This document shows positions 5,140-8,854 of a stretch of 8,854 nt of DNA, one piece after another. The stretch covers positions 1-8,854 of the forward strand of contig CAZVOE010000133.1 of assembly GCA_964628935.1 (NCBI GenBank), in the 5' to 3' direction. The translations under genes and the position numbers were made by a program. The notes under the pieces were generated by a model. It worked only from the letters and a program-made list of their open reading frames with translations, made no database searches and was not told the DNA's origin. The DNA comes from CAYLHQ01 sp964628935. Its GTDB lineage: Bacteria > Acidobacteriota > Polarisedimenticolia > Polarisedimenticolales > DASRJG01. Position 1 is the stretch's first letter. Each line of letters starts with the position of its first letter.

Positions 5140-7098
5140 ATGCGGTCGTCGCAGCGAGTCGCCCCGCCGCTCGTTCTCGCATTCGCGGCGCTCGCCCTCT
5201 CGGGGTGCGCCTGCCCGACCGATCCGGATGGAGCGGGGTCGACCTCCGTCGACCCGGCCGTGGCGGCGGCAGGAGGAGCTTCGGGGCGCTTCGTCGGCTC
5301 CGAGCGGTGCGCGGAATGTCACCAATCGATTCACGCGACCTGGTCGTCGAGCCGGCATCGGATGACGCTCCGGCGTTTCACGGGCGAGGCGTCGACCGTC
5401 GCGGGATTCGGACTCCATGCGTTCGCTATCGACGCGGGCGGCAAAGGGATCGGACCCGACGGGTCGGGCGGCTCGCTCGACGTCGCTGCGGCCTACCTCC
5501 TCGGGGGAGCGCGGCGAGAGGACCTCTGGGTGCGCCTCCCCGACGGCCGACTCCAGGTGTGGCCGATCTCCCGCGATTCCGGGACCGGGAAACCCTTCCT
5601 CCCGGTCGTTCGCGCCGCGGGGGGCGCCGAACCTCCACCCGAATCGGTTCACTTCTGGCTCGGCCTCGGCCGGAGCGCCGATTTCCGATGCTATGGGTGC
5701 CATGCGACGGGCGCCCGCCTCATCGTCGAGGGACGCACGGCGGCGGGAAACCCCTTGCCGAAGTCCCGTTGGGTCGAGGCGGGGGTGGGATGCGAGGCGT
5801 GCCACGGACCGGGGGGGCCGCACGTCGACGCCGCACGTTCCGGCGACGCCCATCCGGCGTACGCGAGCGGGGACGCCCCGGCTTCCTGCGAGGGGTGCCA
5901 CGTCCTTCGCGAGCTTCTCGACTCTCCTTTCTCCCCCTCACCCGCGCACCCGTACGGGCAGAGCCCCTGGGCGCTCGCCGACCCGGTCCATAGCGCGCCC
6001 TCGGACGCGGAGTTCCGCGAGCCGTTCTTTCCCGACATGCGACCTTCGACCTACCAGCAGCAGGCGACCGCCCTCGGCCAGTCGGCGTGCGCTCGAATCG
6101 GCGGCCTTCAGTGCGCCGACTGCCATGACCCGCACGGCGGACCCGATCCGATCGACGGGCCAGCCGGCGTATCGGGCATCTGCGCCCGCTGCCACGGGTC
6201 GATCGCCGCGGAGGCGGCGGCCCACGCCGCCCACCCCGCCGGGGGCCCGGGCACTCGCTGCGAGGACTGCCACATGGCCCCCGTTCTCCGCGGGCCGGGG
6301 TCCCTCCCCGCCGTCGACCATTCCCTCGCGGTTCCGATCGCGCGACCGGGCGAGGTCCCGCTCGCCTGCGCGGTCTGCCACGACCGCGCGGAGGACAGGG
6401 ATGCGGTTGCGGAACGGGTGTCGACCTTCCCCGGCCGATCTCGGGAGGGAGCCCGCCGGCTCGCGATCGAGGACGCGGTCGAGGCCTCGCTCGACGGAAG
6501 TCCGGACGCCGCGGAGCGCCTCGCCGAGATCGCGTCCGATTCCCGGGAGTCGTGGTTCGTCCGGTGGTCGGCGCTACGGAGGATCGCCGACCTTTCGCCG
6601 GGACGCGGGGCCGAGGCGGTGCGCCGCGCGGCCCGATCGGCGACCGAGGATCCCCACCCCGCCCTCCGCCGCATCGGCCTTCTCGTGCTCGGCCGCTGGG
6701 GGAGCGAAGCCGACGCTCGTGCGATCGCCCCGCGGATCGAGTCTGCGCCCCTGCCGGAGGCCGTGGCGGCGGCGGGCGCCCTCGTGGAACTCGGCGTCCC
6801 CGACTCCGGAGGCCGGCTCACGACCCTCCTCCGCCGTCCCGAGGCGGCCGGGGACTATCGGGCGCAGGCCGCGTTCGGATCGCTCGCTCTCCGCGCGCGC
6901 GACTGGAAACGCGCGGAGCGAGCGCTCTCCCGCTCCCTCGAACTCCACCCGATCCAGGTAGGGGTGCGGAACGACCTCGGAATCGCGCTTTGGGAGCTCG
7001 GCCGGTTCGACGAGGCGCGCGCCGCCTGGCGGATGGCCCTCGAGTGGAATCCGGGATACGAGGCGGCCCGGAGAAACCTGAAGGAAGCGACCCCCTAG
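5140..7098 (+). CDS. Octaheme c-type cytochrome lipoprotein with HEAT-like and TPR repeats
   Basis: A 652-residue exported multiheme cytochrome, probably involved in periplasmic or outer-membrane electron transfer. The ATG at 5140 is chosen because a lipoprotein signal follows at once: basic MRSSQR, a hydrophobic stretch, then the lipobox LSGC with lipid-accepting C23; in-frame ATGs at 5053 and 5080 would bury this signal. Eight CxxCH heme-binding motifs start at residues 57, 184, 218, 250, 325, 348, 374 and 410, and many other histidines could serve as distal ligands. The spacing resembles cytochrome c554-like multiheme proteins. From about 430 to 565 is an Ala/Leu-rich HEAT-like region, and from about 574 to 645 two TPR-like units. 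Residue 24 is Ala, not Asp, so outer-membrane sorting would be expected under the E. coli rule. Redox partner and any enzymatic activity are unknown. It is divergent from the two-component operon, and its stop overlaps that of rpoH. Confidence 0.9.
   Translation: MRSSQRVAPPLVLAFAALALSGCACPTDPDGAGSTSVDPAVAAAGGASGRFVGSERCAECHQSIHATWSSSRHRMTLRRFTGEASTVAGFGLHAFAIDAGGKGIGPDGSGGSLDVAAAYLLGGARREDLWVRLPDGRLQVWPISRDSGTGKPFLPVVRAAGGAEPPPESVHFWLGLGRSADFRCYGCHATGARLIVEGRTAAGNPLPKSRWVEAGVGCEACHGPGGPHVDAARSGDAHPAYASGDAPASCEGCHVLRELLDSPFSPSPAHPYGQSPWALADPVHSAPSDAEFREPFFPDMRPSTYQQQATALGQSACARIGGLQCADCHDPHGGPDPIDGPAGVSGICARCHGSIAAEAAAHAAHPAGGPGTRCEDCHMAPVLRGPGSLPAVDHSLAVPIARPGEVPLACAVCHDRAEDRDAVAERVSTFPGRSREGARRLAIEDAVEASLDGSPDAAERLAEIASDSRESWFVRWSALRRIADLSPGRGAEAVRRAARSATEDPHPALRRIGLLVLGRWGSEADARAIAPRIESAPLPEAVAAAGALVELGVPDSGGRLTTLLRRPEAAGDYRAQAAFGSLALRARDWKRAERALSRSLELHPIQVGVRNDLGIALWELGRFDEARAAWRMALEWNPGYEAARRNLKEATP
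5236..5255. repeat. Perfect 8-bp inverted repeat, candidate upstream activator site or mRNA hairpin
   Basis: GGGTCGAC and GTCGACCC are perfect reverse complements separated by CTCC. Because GTCGAC is itself palindromic, the element is also two copies of GTCGAC spaced 10 bp apart, one helical turn. It lies within codons 33-39 of the cytochrome gene, in the poorly constrained linker after the lipobox, about 190 bp upstream of the predicted sigma-54 start. That is compatible with an enhancer for an NtrC-type activator. GTCGAC occurs elsewhere in this GC-rich window, so chance is possible. Confidence 0.3.
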
Positions 7099-8069
7099 TC
7101 GGGGCCGATGCGGACCCCGGCGAGGTCCCCGAGCTCTTCGTGAACGAAGGCACGCAGGCGCGACATGAGCCGGGACTCCTGCTGGCGGACCGCCTCGCGC
7201 GTCGTTCCGAACCGGTCGCCGAGCTCTTGGAGGGTCGCGGGCTCCTCGCTCAGGATTCGTCGGTCGAGGATCGTCCGCTCTCGCTCGTTCAGGGTTTCCC
7301 GGAAACGGCCGAGCGTCGCTTGGACCCTCTCCTGAAGCTCGCGCCGCGCGACCTCTTCTTCGACGGTCGGTTGCTCGGCCGCGAACGTCTCCCCGCGGCT
7401 GCGCTCGTCCTCGTCCCCGACGGGGGCGTCCAGCGACACGTCCCGCGATGCGAGCGCCTTCTGCACGTCCCGGACGTCCTCTTCGGTCACGCCGAAGTGC
7501 TCCGCGAGCATCCTCGGCCCGACCTCGAAGCCGAGCGACTCCAGGCGGGACTGCTCTTTCCTCAGGTTGTAGAGGAGCTTGCGGCGAGCGTTCGTCGTCC
7601 CGACCCGGACGAGCCGCACGTTGTCGAGCAGGAACTTGACGATGTAGGCGCGAATCCACCACGCCGCGTAAGTCGGGAGCCGGACTCCGAGCTCCGGATC
7701 GAACCGCTCGATCGCCTGGAGTAGGCCGAGGTTTCCCTCTTGGATCAGGTCGAGGACGTTTCTCGCCGCGCGCCGGAACGAGAGCGCGATCCGGACGACG
7801 AGCATCAGGTTCGCCGTCACCAGCCGGAAGAGGGCGTCCCGATCCCCCGTCGCGCGGTAGCGCCGGGCGAGCGCCTGCTCCTCTTCCCGGCTCAGGAGCG
7901 GGTACTTGCGGAGTTCGGCGAGGTAGCGGCGGAACGGATCCGACGGGACGAGCGCTTTCGGCTCGGCGAGTTGGAGCGTCCGGCCGGGAACGGAGTCGTT
8001 CGCTTCGGCCTCGTCGAGAGGATCCTCGAGAACCTCGGGATCGAGGGGCGGGGAATCGTCTCGCGTCAC
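7095..8069 (-). CDS. rpoH: RNA polymerase sigma factor, RpoH (sigma-32) type
   Basis: A 324-residue sigma-70-family factor that directs polymerase to (probably heat-shock) promoters. Region 1.2/2 spans about 45-150, with DLIQEGNLGLLQAIERFDPELG (107-128) and the DNA-melting/-10 recognition stretch YAAWWIRAYI (134-143). RRKLLYNLR (162-170) matches the RpoH box (QRKLFFNLR in E. coli), which separates it from housekeeping and sporulation-type factors. Region 4 (about 247-310) carries the -35-binding helix-turn-helix TLQELGDRFGTTREAVRQQ (279-297). Residues 1-44 are an acidic, Pro-rich extension before region 1.2. The start is GTG; no ribosome binding site is evident, but TAGCCT lies 7 bases upstream, so the message may be leaderless. 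It follows the M23 gene by 46 bases on the same strand, so co-transcription is also possible. Its TAG stop shares CTAG with the cytochrome stop. The alternative is another group 3 sigma factor; the RpoH box makes that less likely. Confidence 0.85.
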   Translation of the reverse strand: MTRDDSPPLDPEVLEDPLDEAEANDSVPGRTLQLAEPKALVPSDPFRRYLAELRKYPLLSREEEQALARRYRATGDRDALFRLVTANLMLVVRIALSFRRAARNVLDLIQEGNLGLLQAIERFDPELGVRLPTYAAWWIRAYIVKFLLDNVRLVRVGTTNARRKLLYNLRKEQSRLESLGFEVGPRMLAEHFGVTEEDVRDVQKALASRDVSLDAPVGDEDERSRGETFAAEQPTVEEEVARRELQERVQATLGRFRETLNERERTILDRRILSEEPATLQELGDRFGTTREAVRQQESRLMSRLRAFVHEELGDLAGVRIGPD

Positions 8070-8076
8070 GAAAGAC

Positions 8077-8082
8077 AGGCTA
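8077..8082 (-). promoter_or_regulatory. Possible -10 box (TAGCCT) of rpoH
   Basis: TAGCCT on the minus strand fits the loose TAnnnT pattern and ends exactly 7 bases before the rpoH GTG at 8069, the spacing expected for a leaderless transcript. No Shine-Dalgarno sequence lies between them. No -35 consensus is seen; the expected position is occupied by GC-rich palindromes. This is a weak call that rests on spacing. Confidence 0.3.
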
Positions 8083-8085
8083 ACA

Positions 8086-8111
8086 CGGCGTCGCCGGGCC
8101 CGTCGGACGGG
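8086..8111. repeat. Two adjacent GC-rich interrupted palindromes between the M23 gene and rpoH
   Basis: CGGCGTCGCCG (8086-8096) and CCCGTCGGACGGG (8099-8111) are each symmetric around one central base and are separated by GG. Together they fill most of the 46-base gap between the M23 stop and the rpoH start, just upstream of the proposed -10. They could be an operator overlapping the rpoH promoter, or hairpins at the end of the M23 message. No T-run follows on the minus strand, so a classical intrinsic terminator is unlikely. Confidence 0.3.
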
Positions 8112-8115
8112 GGAT

Positions 8116-8854
8116 TCAGGAGGGCTGTCCCTTGAGGAACGAGCGCGGATCGACGGGTCGGCCGGCGCGGAACACCTCGTAGTGGAGGTGCGGACCGGTA
8201 GAGCGTCCGGTCGAGCCGACGCGCCCGATCACGTCCCCGCGCCGGACCCGCTGCCCGGGGCGGACGAGGATCTCGCTCATGTGCCCGAACCGGGAACCGA
8301 GCCCGGCGCCGTGGGAGAGGTGGACCGTCTTTCCGTACCCCGACATGCGGCCCGCAGCGGTGACCAGGCCGTCCGCGGGAGCGAGGATCGGCGTCCCGGT
8401 CGGCGCGATGATGTCGAGTCCACGGTGGAACTCTCGCTCCCCGGAAAACGGATCCTTGCGCCAACCGAAGCCGTCCGAGAGGCTTCCCTCGACCGGGAGG
8501 AGGGTCGGCGTCGAGCTGAGGATTCGGAGCCGCACCTCCCAAGCCTCCTCGATCGAATCGAGCGACGAATCGAGCTGCTGCGCCCTTCGACGCAGGTCCT
8601 CCATCTCCGCCTCGTACTCCCGTCCGGGGCGCGCGGGGGTCGGGACGAGCGCGATCCCGACCGGTCCGCCCGCTCCCGATGCGCCGACCCCGACCGCGGT
8701 CGCGAGCCTCCCGGCGAGCGCCTCGATCGAGCGCACTTGCTCTTCGATCTTCGCGAGGGAGGCTTCGATCGCGCTCTTCTCCGAACGGAGCCGCGCGTTT
8801 TCGCGCTCGAGGTCCGAGACGACTTGCGCCTGAGCGAGGGCCTTGAAGAAGAGG
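8116..8854 (-). CDS. M23 (LytM-type) peptidase with N-terminal coiled coil, 5' end outside window
   Basis: Zinc metallopeptidase of the family that cuts peptidoglycan cross-bridges, expected to act in the periplasm. The frame stays open to the right edge, so the start and any signal or membrane anchor lie outside. A GTG at 8736 is internal, because the residues before it form a convincing coiled coil (a charged Glu/Arg/Leu heptad stretch from about 8850 to 8720). A second short helix (EMEDLRRRAQQLDSSLDSIEEAWE) precedes the catalytic domain. The LytM domain has the first zinc ligands in HRGLD (8431-8417), the conserved GYGKTVHLSHG stretch, FGHMS, and the final HLHYEV motif, so it looks catalytically intact. 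Proteins with a coiled coil plus LytM are typical of envelope-anchored M23 enzymes or their regulators (EnvC/MepM-like). It lies 46 bases upstream of rpoH on the same strand. Confidence 0.9.
   Translation of the reverse strand, partial: LFFKALAQAQVVSDLERENARLRSEKSAIEASLAKIEEQVRSIEALAGRLATAVGVGASGAGGPVGIALVPTPARPGREYEAEMEDLRRRAQQLDSSLDSIEEAWEVRLRILSSTPTLLPVEGSLSDGFGWRKDPFSGEREFHRGLDIIAPTGTPILAPADGLVTAAGRMSGYGKTVHLSHGAGLGSRFGHMSEILVRPGQRVRRGDVIGRVGSTGRSTGPHLHYEVFRAGRPVDPRSFLKGQPS

Noticed and set aside
4987..5901. Long minus-strand frame (341 codons) ending with the mini-protein
   Set aside because: Most of it is antisense to the octaheme cytochrome. Only the last 36 codons, after a strong ribosome binding site, look like protein.
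5417..6961. 514-codon Arg/Ser-rich plus-strand frame overlapping the cytochrome
   Set aside because: A +1-type shadow frame. The frame with eight CxxCH motifs is clearly the real one.
8116..8736. GTG at 8736 as the start of the M23 gene
   Set aside because: The frame remains open to the window end, and the upstream residues form a regular coiled coil continuous with the protein, so the gene is cut by the window edge.

Overview
The window is GC-rich, densely coded DNA from a Gram-negative (diderm) bacterium. Support for this is a lipoprotein signal peptide on a multiheme cytochrome, an RpoH-type sigma factor, an NtrC/NtrB-like two-component pair with a sigma-54 promoter, and frequent GTG starts. 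The gene styles would fit a deep-branching lineage such as Acidobacteriota, Eisenbacteria or Myxococcota, but the sequence alone does not decide this. There are no tRNAs, rRNAs, insertion sequences, CRISPR arrays or other mobile-element signs.

Layout, left to right. (1) A plus-strand gene entering from the left edge encodes a gluzincin-type (HExxH) metallopeptidase-like domain followed by TPR repeats. (2) It converges, with a 16-base gap, on a minus-strand operon that reads, in transcription order: a 36-residue single-span membrane protein (4876-4986), an NtrC-family sigma-54 activator (3400-4809) and a membrane-bound NtrB-like histidine kinase (1526-3403). Activator and kinase overlap by GTGA. 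Upstream of the small gene lies a nearly perfect sigma-54 -24/-12 element (5065-5080), so the operon probably depends on sigma-54 and may be autoregulated. (3) Divergent from it, a 652-residue lipoprotein carries eight CxxCH heme sites, then HEAT-like and TPR-like repeats. Its start lies 9 bases after a TATAGT box with no ribosome binding site, which suggests a nearly leaderless message. (4) The cytochrome gene ends tail-to-tail with rpoH, the two stop codons sharing one CTAG. (5) Upstream of rpoH on the minus strand is the 3' part of an M23 (LytM) peptidase with an N-terminal coiled coil, running off the right edge.

The most interesting part is the region from about 4800 to 5260. It holds an unrecognised glycine-zipper mini-protein at the head of a two-component operon, its sigma-54 promoter, a candidate upstream dyad, and the compact promoter of an octaheme lipoprotein. 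A reasonable inference is that the kinase and activator respond to an envelope or respiratory signal, with the mini-protein as a membrane partner. Nothing in the sequence proves that the cytochrome is a target.
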